64,000 bases of DNA from Caminicella sporogenes DSM 14501 (GTDB taxonomy: Bacteria; Bacillota; Clostridia; Peptostreptococcales; Caminicellaceae). The stretch covers positions 354,327 to 418,326 of the forward strand of contig NZ_FRAJ01000003.1 in the NCBI RefSeq assembly GCF_900142285.1, written 5' to 3'. A program made the translations under genes and the position numbers. Positions 35,197-43,907 of this stretch are shown piece by piece. The stretch's first letter is position 1. Each line of letters starts with the position of its first letter. The notes beneath the pieces are model-generated. The model did not search any database. It was given only the letters and a program-made list of their open reading frames with translations, and had not been told where the DNA came from.

Positions 35197-36610
35197 AAAT
35201 AAGTCTATATTTTTTTAATTTGTATTGCAAATTTTGCCTTGAAATTCCTAAATTTTTAGAAGTTTTAGTAATATTATAATCATTTTTTATTAAATGATTT
35301 AAAATTATTTCTTTTTCAATATTAGCTAAATACTCACTTAAATCATTAACTTTATCATATCTGCTATCTCTATTTATATTCTTATTATTACCATTTAAAA
35401 TCAATTCTTCTACATTATAAGGAAGATGCTCTTTTTTTATAACATGCTCATCAAATATCATATTCATAGCTGATTCAATAAAATTTTGCAGCTCTCTTAC
35501 ATTGCCGGGCCATCCATAATTCATAAAAGCTTCTAAGAGTTCTTCTGACATCATCCAAACATCTTTATTTAATTTTTCATTATAGTAATTTATAAAATGT
35601 TTTATAAGCAAAGGTATATCATCTTTTCTCTTTCTCAAAGGAGGTATTTTAATATTTATTACATTTATTCTATAATACAAATCTTTTCTTAAAATTCCCT
35701 TTTTAATAGCCTCTAATGGGTCTTCATTAGTAGCAGCTATTATTCTAACATCAACGGGTATATCTTTTAATCCTCCTATTCTCCTTATATATCCTTCTTG
35801 CAAAACTCTTAAGAGTTTTGCTTGTAAAGGTAAGCTCATTGAATTAATCTCATCTAAAAATAAAGTTCCACCACTTGCCTGTTCAAATAAACCCGGTCTA
35901 TCAACAGCTCCTGTAAAACTCCCCTTACTAGTTCCAAATAAAATACTTTCCAACAAAGTTTCTGGAATGGCTGCACAATTTTGTGCTATAAAAGGTTTCT
36001 CTTTTCTGCGACTTTCATAATGTATGCTTTGAGCAAATAATTCTTTTCCAGTACCTGTTTCTCCATATATAAGCACACTAGAAGATGTCTGTGCTGCTCT
36101 CCGTGCAAATGCAATAGCTTTTAAGAATTTTTTATTTTGTCCTATTAGATTGTCAAATGTATAATGTTTTTTTTCATTTTTCTTATTGATATTGTAGTTT
36201 CTATTCAACTTTTGCCTTAGATTAATTATCTGTTCTGACAATTGACTAACTTTAGTCATATTTCTAGCTATTTCAATAGCTCCTAATACCTTTCCATTAT
36301 TAATAATAGGCAGAGTAGTATTTATTGATGAAACTTTTTTTCCTTTTAAGTTTAAGTAACTCTGTTTATATTCTTCAATCATCTTACCTGTTCGTAATAC
36401 TTTTAATAAAGTACTCGTTTCTTCAGTTAATGTTGGAAATACATCTAAAATATGTTTTCCAATAACTTGTTCTTTATCTAACCCTTCCATCTCTGACATG
36501 ACAGAATTGTAAATAATCGTTTTCCCTTTGCTGTCAATAACATGTATGCCTTCTTCTATATACTGCAAAATATTTTGCAGTAATTTTTCCAATAAAATTT
36601 TATTTTTCAT
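35195..36610 (-). CDS. Sigma-54-dependent activator (PAS, AAA+, Fis-type HTH)
   Basis: 471 residues. An N-terminal PAS-like sensor (about 8-118), a central AAA+ domain (about 150-375) with Walker A GETGTGKE, the sigma-54 contact loop GSFTGA (GAFTGA variant), Walker B GGTLFLDEI, and a C-terminal HTH (about 430-471, LGISRQNLQYKLKKY). The RocR-like architecture and the location beside ord point to activation of the ornithine operon; the effector is not known. The 5' coding region carries a third copy of the palindrome found in its terminator. Confidence 0.9.
   Translation of the reverse strand: MKNKILLEKLLQNILQYIEEGIHVIDSKGKTIIYNSVMSEMEGLDKEQVIGKHILDVFPTLTEETSTLLKVLRTGKMIEEYKQSYLNLKGKKVSSINTTLPIINNGKVLGAIEIARNMTKVSQLSEQIINLRQKLNRNYNINKKNEKKHYTFDNLIGQNKKFLKAIAFARRAAQTSSSVLIYGETGTGKELFAQSIHYESRRKEKPFIAQNCAAIPETLLESILFGTSKGSFTGAVDRPGLFEQASGGTLFLDEINSMSLPLQAKLLRVLQEGYIRRIGGLKDIPVDVRIIAATNEDPLEAIKKGILRKDLYYRINVINIKIPPLRKRKDDIPLLIKHFINYYNEKLNKDVWMMSEELLEAFMNYGWPGNVRELQNFIESAMNMIFDEHVIKKEHLPYNVEELILNGNNKNINRDSRYDKVNDLSEYLANIEKEIILNHLIKNDYNITKTSKNLGISRQNLQYKLKKYRLI
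36561..36582. promoter_or_regulatory. Perfect 22-bp palindrome in the 5' coding region of the activator
   Basis: TACTGCAAAAT/ATTTTGCAGTA, perfectly symmetric, 29-50 bases downstream of the activator ATG. Its core is the same GCAAAATATTTTGC as in the two sites at 35157 and 35179. A binding site for autoregulation is possible. Confidence 0.5.
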
Positions 36611-36655
36611 AAAAACCCCCCATACAAAATTAATTATTGTGAGGGAAAATAATTT

Positions 36656-37078
36656 TTAACTTAAAATTTTTGTAATTTTTGAATAGTATTTTTTACTATC
36701 CTTAAAACGTGTTTCATTTAATTTTATACATAAATACGATATTACTAATAAAATAAAACCAACTATAAAAGAATACATTTCTTTATTACTAATATTTAAA
36801 ATTTCAAATATCTTAAAACTGCCAAAAATGCCGAAAATCAAAGTAAAAAAAGGTATTCCATATGCTATAAAAGCTGCCATAAGTACATTTGGAGTTTCTA
36901 AATCTATTTCCACAAAATCTCCTACTTTAGCATTTATTTCATTTATTGCTTCAATATCTATATTCATGTTTTCATCACCAATATGACATGCCCCGCAATT
37001 TCCACATGCAGAATGTTTTTGTAAAGTTACTTTTGCCCTATTACCTTTTATCTCTATTACTTTTCCTGTCCTTTTCAT
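36656..37078 (-). CDS. SoxR-reducing/RseC-family membrane protein
   Basis: 140 residues: an N-terminal cytoplasmic part with a Cys-rich motif (ACGNCGACHIGDEN near residue 24), then two membrane helices (about 68-92 and 102-120). It matches the RseC/MucC family associated with redox control. In clostridia relatives often stand alone, so the function is uncertain. The ATG at 37078 has GGAGG 8 bases upstream. Probably co-transcribed with csoR. Confidence 0.8.
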   Translation of the reverse strand: MKRTGKVIEIKGNRAKVTLQKHSACGNCGACHIGDENMNIDIEAINEINAKVGDFVEIDLETPNVLMAAFIAYGIPFFTLIFGIFGSFKIFEILNISNKEMYSFIVGFILLVISYLCIKLNETRFKDSKKYYSKITKILS

Positions 37079-37127
37079 AAAACAATCCTCCAAATATAAC
37101 TGATTTATTAATTAATAAAAAGCTATT

Positions 37128-37403
37128 TTACTTAATAAATTTAACCATTGTATTAATTAATTCATCTATAACTTCCTCCCCATTATCACTTTCAGCAAGA
37201 GCACTTTTAACACAACCTTTTAAATGATTTTCTAAAATCAAACCTCCTACTTTATTTATAGCTGACCTTACAGCAGCAATTTGTATCAATATATCATTAC
37301 AATATCTATTTTCTTCTATCATTTTTTGTATTCCCTTTACTTGTCCTTCAATTCTTTTAAGTCTTTTTAATAGTACCTCTTTATCTTTTTCATATGAATT
37401 CAT
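37128..37403 (-). CDS. csoR: CsoR/FrmR-family metal-responsive repressor
   Basis: 91 residues, all-helical DUF156 protein: LLKRLKRIEGQVKGIQKMIEE. The Cu(I) triad of CsoR is present as Cys35, His60 and Cys64 (YCNDIL, NHLKGC), so I favour a copper sensor over the nickel or formaldehyde members. CsoR derepresses its targets when it binds metal. A palindromic site sits between its promoter and start, suggesting autoregulation. Confidence 0.85.
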   Translation of the reverse strand: MNSYEKDKEVLLKRLKRIEGQVKGIQKMIEENRYCNDILIQIAAVRSAINKVGGLILENHLKGCVKSALAESDNGEEVIDELINTMVKFIK

Positions 37404-37416
37404 TATATCACCTCTT

Positions 37417-37433
37417 ATACCCCAATGTGGTAT
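37417..37433. promoter_or_regulatory. Candidate CsoR operator
   Basis: ATACCCCAATGTGGTAT: ATACC and GGTAT are inverted around 7 bases, similar to the ATACC...GGTAT operators of CsoR-family repressors. It lies just downstream of the csoR promoter. Confidence 0.6.
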
Positions 37434-37435
37434 TC

Positions 37436-37464
37436 ATTATATTTTATTTTGTACAATTTGTCAA
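37436..37464 (-). promoter_or_regulatory. csoR promoter
   Basis: On the minus strand TTGACA and TATAAT are exactly 17 bases apart, 33 bases upstream of the csoR ATG. Confidence 0.85.
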
Positions 37465-37471
37465 TTTAATA

Positions 37472-37502
37472 ATCCCCTCATGTCAAAAATACATAAGGGG
37501 AT
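37472..37502 (-). terminator. Terminator-like hairpin between aspS and csoR
   Basis: ATCCCCT..ATG and CAT..AGGGGAT pair with one bulge, 9 bases after the aspS stop. There is no clear T-run after it, so termination is uncertain. Confidence 0.5.
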
Positions 37503-37511
37503 ATTTAAAAT

Positions 37512-39290
37512 CTAATCTAAATCTACTTTTATATGCAACTCCTCCAATTGTGCTATATCAGCTACTGCAGGAGCTTCTGTCATCAAACAGGTAGCATTTT
37601 GAGTTTTTGGAAAAGCTACTACATCTCTTATATTATCTGTACCAATAAAAATCATGGCAAGTCTGTCAAGACCATATGCTATTCCCCCATGTGGTGGTGT
37701 CCCATATTTAAATGCTTCCAATAAAAATCCAAATTTTTCATTTGCTTCTTCTTTTGTAAATCCTAACACATCAAACATTTTCTGCTGAATATCTGAATTG
37801 TGAATTCTAATACTTCCCCCACCTACTTCATATCCATTTATTACAAGGTCGTATGCTTTTGCTCTCACTTTGCTAGGGTCTTTATCCATAAGTTCAATGT
37901 CTTCATCAACTGGTGAAGTAAAAGGATGATGCTTAGCATAATATCTCTTTTCCTCTTCATCATACTCAAATAGAGGAAATTCAGTTACCCAAACTATTTT
38001 ATATTCACTTTCATCAATAACTCCCAATTTCTTAGCAACTTCTACTCTTAATGCTCCTAATGTAGTATTTACAACTGAAGGCATATCTGCTACAAAAAGT
38101 ATTAAATCTCCAGACTTTCCTTCCATTTCATCCAAAATAGCCTTTATATCTTCTTTTGATAAAAACTTTTCAATTGGAGATTCTATACCCTCGTCAGTTA
38201 CTTTCATCCATGCTAAACCTTTTGCCCCATGAGATTTTGCAAATTTTTCTAGATTTTTTATACCTTTTTTGCTAAACTTATCTGCTCCGCCATTTATATT
38301 TATAGCTTTTACATCATTTCCATTTGCCACCGTATTTGAAAAAACTCCAAATCCGCAATTTTTAACAACTTCATTTAGTGATTTTAATTCATATCCAAAT
38401 CTCAAATCTGGTTTGTCAGTTCCGTACTTTTCCATAGCTTCCTTATACGATATTTTTTCAAAAGGTATAGTTACATCTACATTAAGCACTTTTTTAAACA
38501 AAGTCTTTATTAGTTTTTCATTTATTTCGATTACATCATCTTCATCTACAAACGACATTTCTATATCTATTTGAGTAAATTCAGGCTGTCTGTCTGCCCT
38601 TAAATCTTCATCTCTAAAACATTTAACAATTTGATAATATTTATCAAATCCTGACACCATCAATAATTGCTTAAATATTTGCGGTGATTGAGGAAGTGCA
38701 TAAAACTTTCCCGGATTTACTCTACTCGGTACAAGATAGTCTCTTGCTCCTTCTGGAGTCGGTTTTGTAAGTACGGGCGTTTCAATATCTAAAAATCCAT
38801 TACTATCTAAAAAATCTCTAACTGTTTTAGTAATTTTATTTCTTAAAATTAAATTTTTCTGCATTTTTGGCTTTCTAAGGTCAAGATACCTATATTTAAG
38901 TCTTAGTTTTTCTCCCGCATCATCATCATCTCTTATGTGAATAGGTGGTACTTCTGCCTTAGACAATATTTTCAATTCATTTGCAAAAACTTCTATTTTA
39001 CCAGTAGGTAAATTTTCATTTACTGCCTCTCTATGCCTTACTTCACCTTTTACAGCTATTACAAACTCTCCACGCAAACTATCTGCTTTATCAAATGCTT
39101 CTTTTGACACTTCAGTATCAAAAACTATTTGTACTATACCTTCTCTATCTCTTAAATCTACGAAAATGAGTCCTCCTAAATTCCTTTTTCTCTGCACCCA
39201 ACCCATTAATATAACTTCTTGTCCTATATGCTCTGTACGAAGCTGTCCGCACATATGAGTTCTCTTCATTCCCTGCAACAGTTCAGCCAT
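37512..39290 (-). CDS. aspS: Aspartyl-tRNA synthetase
   Basis: 592 residues, the bacterial AspRS length, with an anticodon-binding OB domain (residues 1-110, MKRTHMCGQLRTEHIGQEVILMGWVQ), the class II core and a bacterial GAD insertion. Signatures include FTQIDIEMSFVDEDDV, GDLILFVAD and the C-terminal GGIAYGLDRLAMI. It charges tRNA-Asp. It follows hisS by 11 bases, and the T-box upstream of hisS serves both genes. Confidence 0.97.
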   Translation of the reverse strand: MAELLQGMKRTHMCGQLRTEHIGQEVILMGWVQRKRNLGGLIFVDLRDREGIVQIVFDTEVSKEAFDKADSLRGEFVIAVKGEVRHREAVNENLPTGKIEVFANELKILSKAEVPPIHIRDDDDAGEKLRLKYRYLDLRKPKMQKNLILRNKITKTVRDFLDSNGFLDIETPVLTKPTPEGARDYLVPSRVNPGKFYALPQSPQIFKQLLMVSGFDKYYQIVKCFRDEDLRADRQPEFTQIDIEMSFVDEDDVIEINEKLIKTLFKKVLNVDVTIPFEKISYKEAMEKYGTDKPDLRFGYELKSLNEVVKNCGFGVFSNTVANGNDVKAININGGADKFSKKGIKNLEKFAKSHGAKGLAWMKVTDEGIESPIEKFLSKEDIKAILDEMEGKSGDLILFVADMPSVVNTTLGALRVEVAKKLGVIDESEYKIVWVTEFPLFEYDEEEKRYYAKHHPFTSPVDEDIELMDKDPSKVRAKAYDLVINGYEVGGGSIRIHNSDIQQKMFDVLGFTKEEANEKFGFLLEAFKYGTPPHGGIAYGLDRLAMIFIGTDNIRDVVAFPKTQNATCLMTEAPAVADIAQLEELHIKVDLD

Positions 39291-39301
39291 AATTATACCT
39301 C

Positions 39302-40564
39302 CTATACTAATCTATTCCTTATTTCTTCAACAATTAAACTAAGCTGAATTTCTTCTTGATTACCTGTTTTCATATTCTTTAAAGTTACTACTCCTTTATC
39401 TAATTCATTATCCCCAATTACTACTACAAATTTAGCTTGTAATTTGTCTGAATACTTAAATTGGGCTTTTATACTTCTACCTAAATGATCCATATCTACA
39501 GAAATCAAATTTTTTCTTAATTTATAAGATAATTCAACAGCTTTTTCATGAGTTCTCTGTCCTAACGTAGCTATAAACACATCAAGCATATCAGACTTAG
39601 GGATTTGTATATTGTTATTTTCTAGTGTAAGTAAAAGTCTTTCTTCTCCCAAGCCAAATCCTACTCCCGGAACTTTTATATCGCCAATTTCCTCAACTAA
39701 TCCATCATATCTTCCACCACCGCATACAGTACTTTGAGCTCCAATTTCTTTAGAAACTATTTCAAATGCCGTTTTATTATAATAATCAAGTCCTCTGACT
39801 ATTTTAGGGTCTATCTCAAAATCTATATCCATAACTTTTAAATATTTTTGAAGTTTTTCAAAATGTTCTCTACAGTCATCACATATGTAATCTAAAATCA
39901 AAGGAACATCAACTAACTGCTGCTTACAACTTTCATTTTTACAATCTATTATTCTCATAGGATTTTTTTCAAATCTAGCATTACAAGTTTTACAAAGTTT
40001 ATCAAGCTTTTGTCTTAAATAATCTTTTAATACTTCATTATAGTTTTTTCTACACTTAGGACATCCTATACTATTTATTCTAAGCTGTAAATTTTCAAGT
40101 CCCAATTTTTCAAAAAATGCCATTGCAAGTCCTATGACTTCAGCATCAACAGAAGGATTTTCTGCTCCAAATACCTCTACTCCAAACTGATGAAAAGCTC
40201 TAAGTCTTCCAGCTTGAGGTCTTTCATATCTAAAACAAGGAGTTATATAGAATAATTTTGTAGGCTGTGCTTCTGCATACATTTTATTTTCCACAAATGC
40301 CCTCACAACAGGAGCAGTTCCTTCTGGTTTTAACGTTATATCTCTTCCACCATTATCAGTAAAAGTATACATCTCTTTTTGAACTATATCTGTAGTTTCT
40401 CCTACTCCTCTTTTAAATAACTCAGTATGTTCAAAAATTGGTGTCCTTATCTCTTTATATCCAAAGTTTCTACATATTTTCTTAAACTCATTTTCTACAA
40501 AGTTCCATTTATATACATCCGAAGGCAGTACATCTCTGGTACCTCTAGGTCTTTTAATTGACAT
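39302..40564 (-). CDS. hisS: Histidyl-tRNA synthetase
   Basis: 420 residues, class II synthetase: RGTRDVLPSDVYKWNFVENEFKKI, motif 2 RYERPQAGRLRAFHQFGVEVFG, the histidine-binding RGLDYYNKTAFEIV and CGGGRYDGLVEEI. First gene of hisS-aspS under a T-box leader. Confidence 0.97.
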   Translation of the reverse strand: MSIKRPRGTRDVLPSDVYKWNFVENEFKKICRNFGYKEIRTPIFEHTELFKRGVGETTDIVQKEMYTFTDNGGRDITLKPEGTAPVVRAFVENKMYAEAQPTKLFYITPCFRYERPQAGRLRAFHQFGVEVFGAENPSVDAEVIGLAMAFFEKLGLENLQLRINSIGCPKCRKNYNEVLKDYLRQKLDKLCKTCNARFEKNPMRIIDCKNESCKQQLVDVPLILDYICDDCREHFEKLQKYLKVMDIDFEIDPKIVRGLDYYNKTAFEIVSKEIGAQSTVCGGGRYDGLVEEIGDIKVPGVGFGLGEERLLLTLENNNIQIPKSDMLDVFIATLGQRTHEKAVELSYKLRKNLISVDMDHLGRSIKAQFKYSDKLQAKFVVVIGDNELDKGVVTLKNMKTGNQEEIQLSLIVEEIRNRLV

Positions 40565-40743
40565 TTTAAAGCCTCCTTTTTATTAATATTAGTTTCAAGT
40601 TTTAAAGTCATTTCTCTTTAACTCTCAGTTGTCAAGCTATTAACTCTCAGATTAGGTGTATTTCTTTAAAGACCTTAAATTTTTTAATTATTAATTTTAA
40701 CTCTTATTTCTATATAAAACATTAGAATTTCTATTTCTATACA

Positions 40744-41002
40744 ATAAAAACAAATCCTCTCATCCCTAATATAAAAGGGACGAGAGGTCAACATTCCCGC
40801 GGTACCACCCTACTTGGAAAAACCCACTTTACTAGTTAACGCCTAGTACGTACTACCCTACTATAATTTCAGGTAGTATGCTCTGAGGTGTCTTCACTAT
40901 AATATCCGATGTTAGGCTTCCACCATCCCTAACTCGCTATAATCATAATTATAGCTACTCTTCCTCTTCATAGCATTTAACATTTAAGTTATCTAATTTT
41001 TT
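40744..41002 (-). promoter_or_regulatory. T-box riboswitch leader of hisS-aspS
   Basis: The T-box core AGGGTGGTACCGCGGGAA is at 40794-40811 (minus strand). Downstream, CCTCTCGTCCCT and AGGGATGAGAGG form a terminator (40756-40787) with a T-rich tail. In stem I the AGTA element and a GTGAA-GAC-ACCTCAGAGC region (specifier near 40888-40892) are visible. In many T-boxes the specifier triplet follows GAA and precedes ACC, which makes it GAC (Asp); CAC (His) overlaps in the same five bases. Confidence 0.92.
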
Positions 41003-41007
41003 CATAT

Positions 41008-41036
41008 ATTATAAATTAGTTATGATTTTATGTCAA
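41008..41036 (-). promoter_or_regulatory. Promoter of the T-box/hisS-aspS operon
   Basis: On the minus strand TTGACA and TATAAT are 17 bases apart, just ahead of the T-box. Together with the T-box this accounts for the 488-base gap between hisS and hemZ. Confidence 0.9.
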
Positions 41037-41052
41037 GGTCATTTATGTAATA

Positions 41053-42549
41053 TTAATCGATTAATTGCATTTTTTTTCTATCAATCATTTCATCTACTCT
41101 ATTTATATATTCATCTAAATTTTTTACATTTGGAACTCTTTCTAATCTATTTTCTTTAGGATAAACTATTTTAGATATTCCACCTGCTCCAAGAGCTATT
41201 ATAGACTGTTTTTCTTCCATTATTTGAATATTATATATACATTCATGCCCATTTTTGCAATATCCTATATTTTCCAAATTACCTAACATGTATTTTTGCC
41301 TGTACATGTAATAAGGATACATCTGCATTTTTCCTGAATAATTTCTAGTCAAATTCAACATATAATTTGCCAACTTTTCCCGACTTAAATTGTAATCTTC
41401 AATATTTTCTCTAAGCCTTGAACTTCTTTTTACAGCTAATGTATGTACTGTAAGATTTTCAGGATTCATTCTTTGAATGTGCTCTAATGTATTTGTAAGC
41501 TCTAAAAGCCCTTCATCAGGCAGTCCAATTATTATATCCATATTTACGGTCCTAAATCCAATTTCTCTAGCCAATGTATATGCCTTTTTTATATCTTCAG
41601 TTGAATGACTTCTTCCAATAAGTTTCAAAGTCTTATCATTCATAGTTTGTGGATTTATACTAATCCTATCTATATTATTCTTCTTTAAAGTTAAAAGTTT
41701 TTCTCTCGTAATTGTATCAGGTCTTCCAGCTTCAACTGTAAATTCTTTGAGTTCAGTAATATCAAAATTTTCAAGTATATTTAGTATTAACTTTGAAAGT
41801 TGATTTGCTGATAAAGTAGTAGGAGTCCCTCCTCCTATATAAATGCTTTCTACTTTTTTTCCTAAATCATTTAACAGTTTCGCTGTTCCTTTTATTTCTT
41901 TAAAAAGCGATTTTAAATATTCTTCAACTTTATTTTTATTTTTATCTATCGGATTAGATGGAAAAGAACAGTATATACAGCGTGTCGGACAAAAAGGTAT
42001 ACTTATATAAATACTTACTAAATCTTCTCTTATAGGATATACATATTTTCTTTCACAAATAGCAACATCTGTAATTAATTTTATTTTTTCATCATTAAGT
42101 CTATATTTCTGTTTTAAAATATTTTTAATTTCTATAAGACTTACATTCTTATCTAATAGTTCATGTACTATTTTAGTAGGCCTTATTCCTGTTAGTATAC
42201 CCCAAGGTGTACTGCTCTTGCTATAAATTTTACTTAATACATCATATATACTTAATTTAATATTTCTCTTTAATTCCTTTCTTCTATCTATTTGTTTATC
42301 CTCTTTTTTAAATTTATATTCTCTTTTATTACTATCTATTAAATTATTATTTTTAAAAATTTGTGTTTTAATAATAAATACATCATTACTTTCCACTACT
42401 TCATTGATTAAAAGTAAACTGTCTTCAGTTTTATTTAAATAATTTTCACATTCTGAAATAAAATTAATTTTTAAAATGCCAAAAGTCTTTATAAGTTCTC
42501 CTATTTCATATTTATAATCATGTCCTTTTAATACTACACTTATCATCAT
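41053..42549 (-). CDS. hemZ: HemZ-like radical SAM coproporphyrinogen oxidase
   Basis: 498 residues. The radical SAM cluster CxxxCxxC is in PFCPTRCIYCSFPS (about residue 190), followed by GGGTPTTLS and DIIIGLPDEGL. The N-terminal 160 residues are the extension typical of HemZ. The enzyme family makes protoporphyrinogen from coproporphyrinogen anaerobically, but HemZ itself is poorly characterised and some homologues have other roles. An ATG pair (42549/42546) gives two equivalent starts. Confidence 0.87.
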   Translation of the reverse strand: MMISVVLKGHDYKYEIGELIKTFGILKINFISECENYLNKTEDSLLLINEVVESNDVFIIKTQIFKNNNLIDSNKREYKFKKEDKQIDRRKELKRNIKLSIYDVLSKIYSKSSTPWGILTGIRPTKIVHELLDKNVSLIEIKNILKQKYRLNDEKIKLITDVAICERKYVYPIREDLVSIYISIPFCPTRCIYCSFPSNPIDKNKNKVEEYLKSLFKEIKGTAKLLNDLGKKVESIYIGGGTPTTLSANQLSKLILNILENFDITELKEFTVEAGRPDTITREKLLTLKKNNIDRISINPQTMNDKTLKLIGRSHSTEDIKKAYTLAREIGFRTVNMDIIIGLPDEGLLELTNTLEHIQRMNPENLTVHTLAVKRSSRLRENIEDYNLSREKLANYMLNLTRNYSGKMQMYPYYMYRQKYMLGNLENIGYCKNGHECIYNIQIMEEKQSIIALGAGGISKIVYPKENRLERVPNVKNLDEYINRVDEMIDRKKMQLID

Positions 42550-42556
42550 TTCACCT

Positions 42557-42733
42557 TTAATAATTTTTATTTAATTCATTTCTAAGTTTCACTACTTGTT
42601 CCTTTGGAACGCCTAACTCTCTAGCTATTTCTAAATCATCATATCCATTTTCTACTAATTCTATAAAATCATGAAAATCAATATCCAAAAAGCTATTTTT
42701 ACTGCTTAAATAAGAACCTATCCTTTTTTTCAT
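42557..42733 (-). CDS. Small HTH-like protein of 58 residues
   Basis: Starts at the ATG 42733 behind GGAGG. The C-terminal half reads DDLEIARELGVPKEQVVKLRNEL, a probable helix-turn-helix; the N-terminal half is DFHDFIELVENGY-like and helical. It ends 7 bases before hemZ, so the two may be co-transcribed. No known family name; function unknown. Confidence 0.55.
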   Translation of the reverse strand: MKKRIGSYLSSKNSFLDIDFHDFIELVENGYDDLEIARELGVPKEQVVKLRNELNKNY

Positions 42734-42807
42734 ATGAACGCCTCCTAAAAACATCATTTTTTGTTAGTTTTGCCATATGATAAAAAGGATATTCTTTAAT
42801 TTATTCT

Positions 42808-43428
42808 TTATAGCAAAAATGGATTTTTCTTCTTCTCTATTCCTATTGTAGAAGAAGGACCATGTCCAGGAAGCACTTGTATTGTATCATCATATATGAG
42901 TAGTTTATCTTTAATAGAATTTATTATTTGACTATATGAGCCACCTTCAAAATCTGTTCTTCCAATAGAACCTGCAAATAATGTATCTCCTGTAAATATA
43001 ATACTGTCTACTTTTAAAGATATTCCACCCGGAGTATGCCCTGGAGTATGAATAACTTTTATTTCAAGTTCTCCCAGATTTATTATATCTCCATCATCCA
43101 ACAATCTGTCTGCTTCAAATTCAACATCAGGACAGCTCATCATTCGAGACAAGTTTTTATTTGCATCTTTTATCAAATACTCATCTTCTCTATGAATTAA
43201 AATTTCTGCACCAGTTTTATTTCTTATTTCTTCAACAGCTCCTATATGGTCGCCATGCCCATGTGTTAAAATTATATATTTTAAATCTAAATCATTATTT
43301 TTAATTTTTTCAAGAATTTTATCTGCATCTCCGCCCGGATCTATTACCGCAGCTTTTTTTGTTTTATCACAACCTAAAATATAACAATTTGTTCCATAGA
43401 TGCCTACGGGAATTCTTTCTATATACAC
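42808..43428 (-). CDS. Metallo-beta-lactamase-fold hydrolase (glyoxalase II-like)
   Basis: 206 residues with the zinc motif THGHGDHIGA near residue 58, HTPGHTPGG near 130 and GDTLFAGSIGRTD. It resembles YqgX/glyoxalase II-type hydrolases of Firmicutes. The substrate is unproven. It runs with dtd and rel. Confidence 0.88.
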   Translation of the reverse strand: MYIERIPVGIYGTNCYILGCDKTKKAAVIDPGGDADKILEKIKNNDLDLKYIILTHGHGDHIGAVEEIRNKTGAEILIHREDEYLIKDANKNLSRMMSCPDVEFEADRLLDDGDIINLGELEIKVIHTPGHTPGGISLKVDSIIFTGDTLFAGSIGRTDFEGGSYSQIINSIKDKLLIYDDTIQVLPGHGPSSTIGIEKKKNPFLL

Positions 43429-43441
43429 TATTCACCACTCC

Positions 43442-43891
43442 TTAAAAATTCTTTTTACTATCTACTAAAATAGTTACTGGTCCATCATTTGATAAATTAA
43501 CCACCATATGTGCTTGAAAAACTCCCGTCTCTACCTTAAGACCTTTTTCCCTTGATTTTGAAACAAATAGCTTATATAACTCATTTGCAACATCAGGCTT
43601 TGCTGCATTCATAAAATTTGGTCTTCTTCCCTTTCTACAATCACCAAGCAAAGTAAATTGAGAAACTACAAGTAGCTCACCTTTTATATCCAAAAGTGAA
43701 AGATTCATCTTTTCATTTTCATCTTCAAAAATCCTAAGATTTACTATCTTTTCAACCATATATTCTACATCTTTAACATTATCACCTTCTTCAACACCTA
43801 AAAGAACCATTAAACCTTTATCTATACTCCCTTTTATTTCCCCATTAACCGTAACATTTGCCTGATTAACTCTTTGTACAACCGCTCTCAT
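43442..43891 (-). CDS. dtd: D-aminoacyl-tRNA deacylase
   Basis: 149 residues with the two signature segments [17 protein letters not shown] and [11 protein letters not shown]. It hydrolyses D-aminoacyl-tRNA, preventing D-amino acid incorporation. That is fitting here, where D-ornithine is made. The rel-dtd order is typical of Firmicutes. Confidence 0.96.
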   Translation of the reverse strand: MRAVVQRVNQANVTVNGEIKGSIDKGLMVLLGVEEGDNVKDVEYMVEKIVNLRIFEDENEKMNLSLLDIKGELLVVSQFTLLGDCRKGRRPNFMNAAKPDVANELYKLFVSKSREKGLKVETGVFQAHMVVNLSNDGPVTILVDSKKNF

Positions 43892-43907
43892 GCATTTATC
43901 CTCCTAT

